DNA of 15,093 bases, from assembly GCA_023488865.1 (NCBI GenBank), contig JAMDDG010000442.1, positions 1 to 15,093 on the forward strand, given 5' to 3'. Below the pieces are notes generated by a model, which was not told where the DNA came from, ran no database searches, and worked only from the letters and a program-made list of their open reading frames with translations. The DNA is from Bacteroidota bacterium. Its GTDB lineage: Bacteria > Bacteroidota > Bacteroidia > Bacteroidales > Prolixibacteraceae. Both the position numbers and the translations under genes were made by a program. Each line of letters begins with the position of its first letter. The first letter of the stretch is position 1. This document shows positions 8,165-14,108 of this stretch, piece by piece.

Positions 8165-9058
8165 CTAATATCCTTTTGTCGCTGACAACAGGGTATAAAC
8201 TGAAGTTCTTGCCGTTATAAAAAGGATATTTCTCTTCTTGCCCCCAAAACAGAGATTGGAGGGTTGTTCCGGTATTTCAATCCTGGCAATATTTTCACCT
8301 TTGGCATTGTAAACAGAAACAAATTTGTTGGTGAGGTAAACATTTCCACGGTTATCAATCGTCATTCCGTCAGACCCTTCCGGTGCAAAAAAGGTTTTGT
8401 TGCTAAGCGTCCCGTCAGAATTGATGGTATATTTCCAGATTTTTCTATCATTGATATCGCTGACGTAGAGCATTTTACCATCAGGTGTCCCAATTAATCC
8501 GTTCGGCTGTTTGTAGTCGTCGATAACCCTGGTTACTTTGCCTTCGGGGCTCCGGTAATAGACTCCGCGGACACTTTGCACCTCTTTGTGTCCTGCCTCC
8601 CAGTAATCCCGGAAATAATAGGGATCGGAATAATAGATCCCTCCGGTTGGAGTGATCCACAGGTCATTGGGACCATTCAGATGTTTGTCGTCGAAATTTT
8701 CAGTCAGTATCCGGCTTTTTTTATCCATGGAGAAAGCCACCAGCCGGTTGTGAAGGTCGGCGCAGGCAACCAGCTCCCCTTGTTTGTTGAAGTAAGTTCC
8801 GTTTGACCTCTCACTGTGCTGGAGAAAAGTAGTGATGCCCCCATTTTCGCTCCAAACTTCAATCTTGTCGTTGGGCTGATCGGTAAAGAACACGCGGCCA
8901 TCGGGGGCGACAGCCGGACCTTCGGTAAAGGAATAGCCACCCCCGGCCTTGGTCACTTTAGCGCCTTTGGCTACCGGATTCTGGTCAGGTTTGCGATCCC
9001 TTGAATTGCCGGACAAGGAGACCAATAAAAGAAATATTATCAGTAAGAGATTCTTCAT
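8165..9058 (-). CDS. Exported SMP-30/gluconolactonase-like beta-propeller
   Basis: A 297-residue member of the SMP-30/gluconolactonase/LRE-like family: six-bladed propellers that hydrolyse sugar lactones using one divalent metal. A Sec signal (about 1-19, MKNLLLIIFLLLVSLSGNS) without a lipobox suggests a periplasmic protein. Metal-site and active-site residues are in place: E46 (FTEGPAV), N131 (LNGPNDLW), N186 (KQPNGLIG) and D230 (GSDGMTID). Repeated blades with PDGK/PTGG turns are visible (APDGRVFFTD, TPTGGIYYSD, TPDGKMLYVSD). With the exported isomerase/epimerase next door it may belong to periplasmic sugar-acid metabolism, but the genes converge and no substrate is evident. The start at 9058 gives a normal signal peptide. 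Confidence 0.9.
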   Translation of the reverse strand: MKNLLLIIFLLLVSLSGNSRDRKPDQNPVAKGAKVTKAGGGYSFTEGPAVAPDGRVFFTDQPNDKIEVWSENGGITTFLQHSERSNGTYFNKQGELVACADLHNRLVAFSMDKKSRILTENFDDKHLNGPNDLWITPTGGIYYSDPYYFRDYWEAGHKEVQSVRGVYYRSPEGKVTRVIDDYKQPNGLIGTPDGKMLYVSDINDRKIWKYTINSDGTLSNKTFFAPEGSDGMTIDNRGNVYLTNKFVSVYNAKGENIARIEIPEQPSNLCFGGKKRNILFITARTSVYTLLSATKGY

Positions 9059-9098
9059 GATCCTGGCTTTGCGTCTTTATTGAACTATGGTGAAGGTT

Positions 9099-9114
9099 CA
9101 AAACTACAAAACTA
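9099..9114 (-). promoter_or_regulatory. Tandem candidate -7 boxes of the gluconolactonase-like gene
   Basis: On the minus strand TAGTTTTG occurs twice back to back (9107-9114 and 9099-9106), each an exact TAnnTTTG match, about 40 nt before the ATG. No matching -33 element is seen at 19-21 nt. The 9059-9251 gap thus carries divergent promoters. Confidence 0.35.
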
Positions 9115-9202
9115 TTTTTGATTTTTGAATGTATAGAATACGTTCAAATTTTAAACATGATGAATCATCCCGGTATTCATTTTCAAAGTGATTTGAACAT
9201 CA

Positions 9203-9233
9203 ATTGCGTTCTGATCAATTTGGGTTAAATTTG
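9203..9233 (+). promoter_or_regulatory. mnmH: Bacteroidota-type promoter of mnmH
   Basis: ATTG at 9203-9206 (-33-like) lies 19 nt from TAAATTTG at 9226-9233, an exact match to the -7 consensus TAnnTTTG. Transcription would start near 9237, so the in-frame TTG at 9204 cannot be the translation start, while the ATG at 9252 has a short leader. This decides the start of mnmH. Confidence 0.65.
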
Positions 9234-9251
9234 CCGGATAAATTGGCATTG

Positions 9252-10277
9252 ATGACGGTACTTAAAGTAGAAGAGTTTATCACCAGGATGAAGGGACAGG
9301 TAGTCCTGGATATTCGTACCCCTGCTGAGTTTAGCGGAGGACATTTGCCAAACGCCCTCTCTTTCCCGCTTTTCAGCGATGAAGAACGGGCCGTTGTAGG
9401 CACCCTCTACAAGCAACAAGGACGTGATCAGGCCGTTATCAAAGGATTGGAACTGGTTGGACCGAAACTAAAAAAATTTGTGGTCCAGGCCCAAAAACAC
9501 AAAGGCGCGCTTTACCTCTATTGCTGGCGGGGCGGCATGAGGAGCAACAGCATGGCCTGGTTGTTACAAACGGCCGGAAGGGAAGTTTATGTGCTCGAAG
9601 GTGGATATAAAGCCTACCGGAATCACGGTAGGGATCTTATCGCAAAAGGGTTGAAACTGATTATGCTCAGCGGTCCGACTGGTTCGGGCAAGACCGAAAT
9701 TTTGCACCATTTAGCTGGAATGGGCCATCAGGTTTTGGACCTGGAAGGATTGGCCAACCACCGGGGATCGAGTTTTGGCGGGATAGGCCAACCACCTCAG
9801 CCCGGTACCGAGCAGTTTACCAATTTGATCATTGAAAAGATATTGGATTTCGATCTTTCCCGGCCTATCTGGGTGGAAGGGGAAAGCCAGAACATCGGGA
9901 AAGTATTTATCCTTGATGAGCTTTTCTCCCAGATGAACCGTTGTCCTACCATCCGCATCGATCCGCCCAAAGCAGAGCGCACCGAAAGGTTGGTGCGCGA
10001 TTACGCCTGCTTCCCGGCTGATCAATTACGGTTTAGTATTGAAAAAATCAGCAAAAGATTGGGGGGAAAAGATACCAAAGATACCTTAGATGCCCTGGAT
10101 GCCGGGGATTATCATAAAGTCGTTGATATTACGCTGGCTTATTACGATAAAACCTACGACCACAGTATGGCGCGCAGGGAGACTAAGATGATCCCTTTCG
10201 TTCCGACCTCCTACACCCCGGTGCAGGTTGCAAGGGAGATAGCGGAATTTTCGGATCAGAATATCAGGTTTGAGTAG
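9252..10277 (+). CDS. mnmH: tRNA 2-selenouridine synthase MnmH (SelU/YbbB)
   Basis: Replaces the sulfur of 2-thiouridine with selenium at the wobble position (U34) of tRNAs for Lys, Glu and Gln, using selenophosphate, by way of a geranylated intermediate in known homologues. With the ATG at 9252 it has 341 residues, close to the E. coli enzyme. The N-terminal rhodanese domain starts DIRTPAEFSGGHLPNA and carries the family hallmark YCWRGGMRS, whose cysteine (residue 91) is catalytic. A P-loop domain follows with GPTGSGKTE (141-149), EGLANHRGSSFGG and WVEGESQNIG. An in-frame TTG at 9204 would add 16 residues, but it lies within the promoter. It is the first gene of a selenium/sulfur module and is followed 58 nt later by yedF. 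Confidence 0.95.
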   Translation: MTVLKVEEFITRMKGQVVLDIRTPAEFSGGHLPNALSFPLFSDEERAVVGTLYKQQGRDQAVIKGLELVGPKLKKFVVQAQKHKGALYLYCWRGGMRSNSMAWLLQTAGREVYVLEGGYKAYRNHGRDLIAKGLKLIMLSGPTGSGKTEILHHLAGMGHQVLDLEGLANHRGSSFGGIGQPPQPGTEQFTNLIIEKILDFDLSRPIWVEGESQNIGKVFILDELFSQMNRCPTIRIDPPKAERTERLVRDYACFPADQLRFSIEKISKRLGGKDTKDTLDALDAGDYHKVVDITLAYYDKTYDHSMARRETKMIPFVPTSYTPVQVAREIAEFSDQNIRFE

Positions 10278-10291
10278 GGAAGAGATGGATG

Positions 10292-10318
10292 GAAATAAGT
10301 TGAAATAAGTTGAAATAG
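10292..10318 (+). repeat. 10-bp tandem repeat between mnmH and yedF
   Basis: GAAATAAGTT occurs twice exactly (10292-10301, 10302-10311), followed by a partial third copy (GAAATAG). The TTG at 10300-10302 lies 20 nt before TAAATTTT (10323-10330), one mismatch from a -7 box, so a weak internal promoter for yedF is conceivable. Confidence 0.7.
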
Positions 10319-10335
10319 GGATTAAATTTTAGTGA

Positions 10336-10941
10336 ATGCAAGTAGTAGATGGGAAAGGGTTGCTTTGTCCGCAGCCGTTGATTTTGACCAGAAAGGCGTT
10401 AAAAAAGTGTTTGCCCGGGGAGACATTGAAAATTGAATGTGATAACCGGACGGCCTATCAGAATATTTTGACCTATCTGAACGATCAGTCGCTGGCCCCA
10501 CAGGGAACAGAAGCCGGGGGGATCTTTCATATTGAGGTGATTAACGAAGCGGCTCAATCGGGCGAAAAGACTGCTCCGGGAAACATTGATCCGGGAGTTT
10601 GTTCTTCGGCTTATGTGGTAGTTGTGAATAGCGACAAGATGGGAGAGGGTGATCCTCAACTGGGAACCATCCTGATGAAGGGGTTTCTGAATGCGTTGCA
10701 TGAGCAACCAGTTTTGCCTACGCATCTGATTTTTTACAACTCCGGAGTTAAATTAACTACCGTGGATTCGGGGGTAAGCAGCTCGCTAAAAGCCCTTGAA
10801 GAGAGCGGTGTTGAAATTATGATCTGCGGAACCTGCGTTGATTTTTACCGTATCAAAGAAGAGCTTGCGGTTGGAAAGATCTCCAACATGTTCACGATAA
10901 CAGAAACGATGGCAAAGACGGGGCATGTTATTCAACCATAG
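10336..10941 (+). CDS. yedF: Selenium metabolism protein YedF (TusA-DsrE-like fusion)
   Basis: A 201-residue protein with two parts. The first 70 residues are a TusA/SirA-like sulfur carrier domain with the CPxP motif (LLCPQPLILTRKAL, C11 the expected persulfide or perselenide cysteine). After a linker, residues about 92-200 resemble DsrE-like folds, with a CGTC motif (C164, C167) in EIMICGTCVDFY. This arrangement and length fit the YedF family linked to selenium use by co-occurrence with selD. The likely role is to carry Se or S as a bound perselenide/persulfide in the cytoplasm. It sits between mnmH and the aminotransferase in the same orientation. The biochemical role of the family remains inferred. 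Confidence 0.93.
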   Translation: MQVVDGKGLLCPQPLILTRKALKKCLPGETLKIECDNRTAYQNILTYLNDQSLAPQGTEAGGIFHIEVINEAAQSGEKTAPGNIDPGVCSSAYVVVVNSDKMGEGDPQLGTILMKGFLNALHEQPVLPTHLIFYNSGVKLTTVDSGVSSSLKALEESGVEIMICGTCVDFYRIKEELAVGKISNMFTITETMAKTGHVIQP

Positions 10942-11190
10942 ATAAAAAGGTTTGAAATGTTTGAAAAGTTTTTTTAGTTTGGAATGTCAAATCCATCCTT
11001 GGGTCACTCAACCCTTCGACAGGCTCAGGGGCCGAAAACCCTTCAAACTTTATAAACATTTTAACCCTTTCCTTCGACAGGCTCAGGAACCGAAGACATT
11101 TTAAACATCATAAACCCTTCCCTTCGACAGGCTCAGGGACCGAAAACATTATAAACATTTTAAACCCTTCAAACAATTTAAACTTTTCAA
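10942..11190. repeat. Composite repeat region inside the selenium module
   Basis: The 249-bp gap is built almost wholly from repeats. Three plus-strand copies of CCTTCGACAGGCTCAGG (11013-11029, 11071-11087, 11121-11137; spacings 58 and 50 bp) alternate with AT-rich blocks of the type TAAACATTTTAAACCC. A 12-bp perfect inverted repeat brackets the region: TTTGAAAAGTTT at 10960-10971 and AAACTTTTCAAA at 11180-11191, the latter touching the next gene's ATG. A fourth related copy of the GC-rich unit lies at 6131-6148. No ORF or clear promoter is seen. Confidence 0.85.
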
Positions 11191-12309
11191 ATGAACCTCT
11201 ATTTTGACAATTGCGCAACCAGTTTTCCCAAACCTTCAGCGGTAGCGGAGGCAATGAGTAAACACTTGAACGAAATCGGGGGTACTTATGGACGCTCTGC
11301 TTATCCACGGATATTGCAGTCGAGCCGGCTGGTTGAGGAGTGTCGCGATCAATTGGCCGCGAAGATGGGGACCTCCGAGGCCGGAAAGATCGTATTTACT
11401 GCCAACGCCACCACGGCGCTGAACCTGATGATCCAGGGAATCTGCAAAAAGGGAGGCCACGTCCTGACGTCGGCCATGGAGCACAATGCGATAGCCCGGC
11501 CGCTGGAGCACCTTCGTCAGCAGGGATTGATTGAGTGGGAGTTGTTGGAAAGCGCTCCCGATGGCCGGATCCTGATTGAAAAGATTGCTTCCAAAATACG
11601 TCCCAATACGATACTGGTGGCGGTATGCCACATGAGCAATGTCAACGGCATGGCGCAATCGCCGGGCGAAATTAAAAAGGCAATAGGGGAGATTCCGTTG
11701 CTGATTGATGCCAGCCAGTCGCTGGGGCAACATCCGGTTGAGGTAGATCAGTGGGGAGTTGATTTTCTGGCTTTCACCGGGCACAAATCCCTGTTAGGTC
11801 CTACCGGAACCGGAGGCGCCTTTCTACGGTATCCTGAAATGGTGGAGCCACTGCTGTTCGGTGGCACCGGCAGCGGGTCAGACTCGCTCTCGATGCCGGC
11901 TTTTGCCCCCGATCGTTTTGAGGCTGGAACGCCCAATATCACCGGTATCCACGGATTGAACGCTGCGCTCAAAAACAGGCCGGAACCCCAGCATTCAAGG
12001 GCTGATTTTCTTGATTTGCTGAAAGATGTCAAGCAAGACGCGCATTACCAGGTCCGTTGTGCGGAGGATCTGACCAACCAGGGAAAATTGTTTTCGGTCG
12101 TGCATCATTCTTTGAGCGGATCCGCCCTGGCGCAGCGATTTTACGAAGAATACGGAATTGAATGCCGGGCCGGGCTTCATTGCGCCCCGCTTGCCCATCG
12201 TCACCTGGGTTCGTTCCCTAACGGGGATTGCCGTTTTTCCTTGTCTCCTTACCACACGCCCGAAGAGTTGAACTATCTGGCCAAAGCCATCCATGATGTC
12301 GGGAAATAA
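11191..12309 (+). CDS. Class V aminotransferase, cysteine desulfurase/selenocysteine lyase-like
   Basis: A PLP-dependent fold-type I enzyme of 372 residues in the cysteine desulfurase family, expected to remove S from cysteine or Se from selenocysteine as an enzyme-bound persulfide/perselenide. Visible features: the N-terminal YFDNCATSFPKP, H98 in AMEHNA stacking on PLP, D173 and Q176 in LIDASQSLG, the Schiff-base lysine K199 in FTGHKSLLGPTG, and the catalytic-loop cysteine C331 in RAGLHCAPLAH. The opening and ending are typical of the subgroup that travels with selenium genes (the EF2568 type, from memory) rather than of IscS or SufS. Overlap with the DUF3343 gene implies joint translation. 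Whether Se or S is the physiological product cannot be told from sequence. Confidence 0.92.
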   Translation: MNLYFDNCATSFPKPSAVAEAMSKHLNEIGGTYGRSAYPRILQSSRLVEECRDQLAAKMGTSEAGKIVFTANATTALNLMIQGICKKGGHVLTSAMEHNAIARPLEHLRQQGLIEWELLESAPDGRILIEKIASKIRPNTILVAVCHMSNVNGMAQSPGEIKKAIGEIPLLIDASQSLGQHPVEVDQWGVDFLAFTGHKSLLGPTGTGGAFLRYPEMVEPLLFGGTGSGSDSLSMPAFAPDRFEAGTPNITGIHGLNAALKNRPEPQHSRADFLDLLKDVKQDAHYQVRCAEDLTNQGKLFSVVHHSLSGSALAQRFYEEYGIECRAGLHCAPLAHRHLGSFPNGDCRFSLSPYHTPEELNYLAKAIHDVGK

Positions 12310-12514
12310 GGTGATAGTCCTGTTCCAGAATATCCGCCAAGTGATTTTGGCGGAGCAGTGGTGTGTTGATAACAAGCTTCCTGTTAAAGTGATCCCTGTG
12401 CCGAAGCCCCATTCGACAGAGTGCGGGATGTGCCTCGAGATCAACAAAGAGGAGTTGGAGAGGATGGAAATGTTTGCGAGAGAGAACGGTTTTACAGCGA
12501 GGATTATTCATTAG
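12293..12514 (+). CDS. DUF3343 putative Se/S carrier protein
   Basis: A 73-residue cytoplasmic protein that begins inside the last 17 nt of the aminotransferase gene in another frame, so translational coupling is likely. It has a ferredoxin-like short pattern (KVIVLFQNIRQVILAEQWC) and a conserved PVPKPHSTECGMCLEI segment whose C44-C47 (CGxC) pair could carry Se or S. It matches my memory of DUF3343, described as a putative Se/S carrier-like family. Two adjacent ATGs (12293, 12296) are possible starts. Its place directly behind a desulfurase/lyase suggests it accepts the chalcogen from that enzyme; this is inference. Confidence 0.88.
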   Translation: MMSGNKVIVLFQNIRQVILAEQWCVDNKLPVKVIPVPKPHSTECGMCLEINKEELERMEMFARENGFTARIIH

Positions 12515-12538
12515 ATTACACAAATAACCCCCTCAACC

Positions 12539-12565
12539 ACGAATTACACGAATTACACGAATTTA
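12539..12565 (+). repeat. 9-bp tandem repeat ACGAATTAC
   Basis: Two exact copies (12539-12547, 12548-12556) and one near copy (12557-12565). Similar ACGAATTACACGAATT strings recur between genes in many bacterial genomes (recall). Confidence 0.75.
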
Positions 12566-12592
12566 GAAGAAAATAGGTGAATCTGTAACGGC

Positions 12593-12802
12593 TGTCGGTA
12601 ACGCGAAATACATTTGACGCAAAGAAATGACCATTTCACATGACGCTATGTCAGTTTTTGATTGAGAAATGTGGATTGGCAGTAAAGAAATGCCCATTGT
12701 CGACAGAGAATGGGCGGTTGCACGCGAAGAAATGTCAGTTTTCAGTAAAGCAGTGAACATGTGCGGTAAAGAAATGGAGATAGTAACCAAAGCAGCAAAC
12801 AA
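12593..12802 (+). repeat. Array of ten degenerate 21-bp tandem units
   Basis: Cutting the DNA every 21 bp from 12593 lines up ten units sharing the core GGTAAAGAAATG followed by a block ending in CAT or a variant. The best-conserved units are 12677-12697 and 12761-12781. The period is seven codons, so both strands translate as heptads (plus strand like IVGKEMP). Copies differ at many positions, indicating an old array that drifted without a fixed length of indel: the 21-bp register is kept throughout. Confidence 0.85.
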
Positions 12803-12803
12803 T

Positions 12804-12819
12804 AAGGGGTCGACCCCTT
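12804..12819. repeat. Perfect 16-bp palindrome
   Basis: AAGGGGTCGACCCCTT is its own reverse complement. It lies between the 21-bp array and the KilA-N-like relic, at the point where the relic's homology stops, so it may mark a deletion or insertion junction or a protein-binding site. Confidence 0.85.
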
Positions 12820-12900
12820 TAAAATCAGGGTTATTAAGTTGCTCCCATAGACCTAAAAATTCTATGGTTGTTTTAGAGCGCATCCAGTTTTTTAAAAAAA
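12812..12900 (-). pseudogene. KilA-N domain protein fragment
   Basis: The minus strand translates to LKNWMRSKTTIEFLGLWEQ followed by LNNPDFKGV, the characteristic core of Bacteroidota KilA-N domain proteins (NW-R-K-TIEFLG-WE-NP-F). Only about 28 residues are recognisable. The rest of the DNA-binding domain and the C-terminal half are missing, and the frame runs into the 16-bp palindrome and 21-bp array. KilA-N proteins are phage- and mobile-element-associated DNA-binding proteins, so this is probably a relic of a larger element. The match is from memory. Confidence 0.6.
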
Positions 12901-12987
12901 GAATTGGAATGGAGTTGGTGTTGACCAGGCTGGAGGAAATTTGAAATGTGCCTAATGCAATCTGATCCAACAACTTCCCCAGATTTT

Positions 12988-13011
12988 AAAGTGGTCAAAT
13001 TCGGCCACTTT
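12988..13011. terminator. Hairpin, possible terminator-like structure
   Basis: AAAGTGGTC pairs with GGCCACTTT over 9 bp including one G-T pair, around a 6-nt loop. No T-run follows on either strand, so the role is unclear. It lies between the KilA-N relic and the toxin-antitoxin promoter. Confidence 0.35.
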
Positions 13012-13097
13012 GAATACAGGCGGGTCTGTTGTTTGGTTTTAATTCAGGGGCAAAGGTATATAATTTGGCCACAGCAGCCTGGATGCACTGAATTATC

Positions 13098-13128
13098 ATT
13101 GAGCCAATTAATTAATTTCTTACATTTG
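13098..13128 (+). promoter_or_regulatory. Promoter of the MNT/HEPN operon
   Basis: ATTG (13098-13101) and TACATTTG (13121-13128) are separated by 19 nt, the same geometry as the mnmH promoter, and the -7 box matches TAnnTTTG exactly. The ATG is only 4 nt after the box, so the transcript would be leaderless or nearly so. Confidence 0.6.
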
Positions 13129-13132
13129 TTCT

Positions 13133-13423
13133 ATGTCAAAACAGGAGATTCAAAATATTATTATCAGTTGTCTCAAGGATTACCATCCGGCATATGTGGG
13201 ACTATTCGGATCGTTTGTTAGAAGCGATGGGTCTGCAGGCAGTGATATTGATATTTTGGTACGGTTCAATGAGGGTTATTCATTGCTGCAGTTGGTAAGG
13301 ATCGAAAATGAATTATCTGACAAATTAGGTATCAAAGTTGATTTGGTGACCGAAGGCTCTCTGAAGAATGAACGAGTAAAGCACAGTATTAATCAGGATT
13401 TAAGGATTATTTACCAGGCATGA
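13133..13423 (+). CDS. MNT-type nucleotidyltransferase antitoxin
   Basis: A 96-residue minimal nucleotidyltransferase of the MntA type. The signature GSFVRSDGSAGSDIDILV (26-43) has the G-S pair and the D38/D40 metal-binding acids; a third acid is D70 in KVDLV. Known MntA antitoxins add AMP groups to a tyrosine of their HEPN partner and so silence it. The partner gene starts in the last codon of this one (ATGA overlap), the usual arrangement for a type VII toxin-antitoxin operon. The start codon lies 4 nt after a -7 box, so translation may begin on a leaderless message. The gene is more AT-rich than the selenium genes, consistent with transfer. Confidence 0.92.
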   Translation: MSKQEIQNIIISCLKDYHPAYVGLFGSFVRSDGSAGSDIDILVRFNEGYSLLQLVRIENELSDKLGIKVDLVTEGSLKNERVKHSINQDLRIIYQA

Positions 13424-13749
13424 AAGACGATATCGCTTATATTGAGCATATTCTTTTATCCATCTCAAAAATTGATGCTTTTACAGTAAGTATGACCCGA
13501 TCTGATTTTGAACAAAATGAGATGGTTCAAGATGCTGTCATTCGAAATATTGAGATTATCGGAGAGGTTTCTAAACGTGTATCAAATGATCTTAAGACTA
13601 CTTATTTCGATGTACCCTGGAGAGAAATGGCAGGAATGCGTGATAAGTTGATCCATGATTATATGGGAGTTGACGTTGATGTCGTATGGAAGACGATTAA
13701 AGTTGATATACCTCAGCTATTGGTTTTGTTGAAGAGGATCGATCTGTAA
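13420..13749 (+). CDS. HEPN (DUF86-type) RNase toxin
   Basis: A 109-residue all-helical HEPN protein of the HepT/DUF86 family, which cleaves RNA, including tRNA in studied members. The active motif R-x4-H-x-Y is intact: R74, H79 and Y81 in MRDKLIHDYMG; Y81 is the expected AMPylation target of the MNT partner. The N-terminal half has the helix pattern and the AVIRNIEIIGEVSKRVS segment typical of the family. It overlaps the antitoxin gene by 4 nt and is its only apparent co-transcribed partner. The pair could act in phage defence or stabilise a mobile region; with every key residue present, an active toxin is likely. Confidence 0.92.
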   Translation: MKDDIAYIEHILLSISKIDAFTVSMTRSDFEQNEMVQDAVIRNIEIIGEVSKRVSNDLKTTYFDVPWREMAGMRDKLIHDYMGVDVDVVWKTIKVDIPQLLVLLKRIDL

Positions 13750-13952
13750 TTCACCTTGAGCGGTTGGGCGGCTTCATCACACCTACTTGCCACTATTTAG
13801 TTGCGCCACAACGAGAACGCGGCAACGCAAATTGATTTCTTCCAAGCATTACTAATTGCAAATCTGCACCAGTCGGCGAATTGATTAAAAATTTGTAAAT
13901 CCATTTTTTTATCGTTTCCTTTGATATTATAACCATAAATTTAATTCAACTT

Positions 13953-14060
13953 AAATAAACACAACCGGATGAAAGGCACGAACAAATCATTAAATTTCTG
14001 TTTGTCAAGATGTTTATGCCTTATGCGAGTTACACCTAAGTCACAAATAAACGCAACCGG
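13953..14060. repeat. Pair of 16-bp direct repeats
   Basis: AAATAAACACAACCGG (13953-13968) recurs as AAATAAACGCAACCGG (14045-14060), one mismatch, start to start 92 bp. The second copy forms the left half of a dyad. Confidence 0.8.
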
Positions 14061-14069
14061 TTACGTTTA
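14048..14069. repeat. 22-bp dyad ahead of the orphan gene
   Basis: TAAACGCAACC and GGTTACGTTTA are inverted repeats with a single mismatched pair, centred on ACCGGT. It is 39-60 nt before the chosen start and could be an operator or a recombination site. It also includes TACGTTTA, one mismatch from a -7 box. Confidence 0.6.
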
Positions 14070-14108
14070 TTGAATTGATTGATTACAAGCTTAAAAGAAA
14101 CTCAGGCA

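Larger units (their letters stand above)
12515..13132. other. 618-nt repeat- and relic-bearing region with no intact gene
   Basis: In order it holds a 9-bp tandem repeat, ten degenerate 21-bp units, a 16-bp palindrome, a minus-strand KilA-N-like fragment, a 9-bp-stem hairpin and the promoter of the toxin-antitoxin pair. Open frames across it (for example 12669-12944 plus, 12563-12973 minus) are heptad translations of the 21-bp array joined to the relic, and I do not regard them as genes. Confidence 0.75.
13750..14108. other. 359-nt gene-free stretch between HEPN and the orphan gene
   Basis: No gene is supported. The first part (13755-13850) is GC-richer and has inverted elements such as GTTGC/GGCAAC, beginning AGCGGTT like the sequence after the next gene (14819-14825). 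The second part is AT-rich and holds a pair of direct repeats and a dyad near 14048-14069. Confidence 0.6.

Noticed and set aside
11236..11784. 182-codon open frame antisense to the aminotransferase gene
   Set aside because: It is a shadow of a clearly conserved enzyme on the other strand, with no domain or start signal of its own.
12539..12565. CRISPR-like repeat
   Set aside because: The units are contiguous 9-bp repeats without spacers.
12669..12944. Plus-strand open frame of 91 codons with KEM-type heptads
   Set aside because: The heptads are a direct result of the 21-bp period, the second half is antisense to the KilA-N relic, and there is no promoter box before it.
12563..12973. Minus-strand open frame of 136 codons
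   Set aside because: It joins a short KilA-N relic to the heptad translation of the 21-bp array. Its start is arbitrary and the composition is repeat-driven, so it is recorded as relic plus repeat.
13757..13771. GTTGGGC after the HEPN stop as an attC core
   Set aside because: It fits GTTRRRY, but it lies too close to the stop codon and no partner RYYYAAC core or palindrome precedes it.
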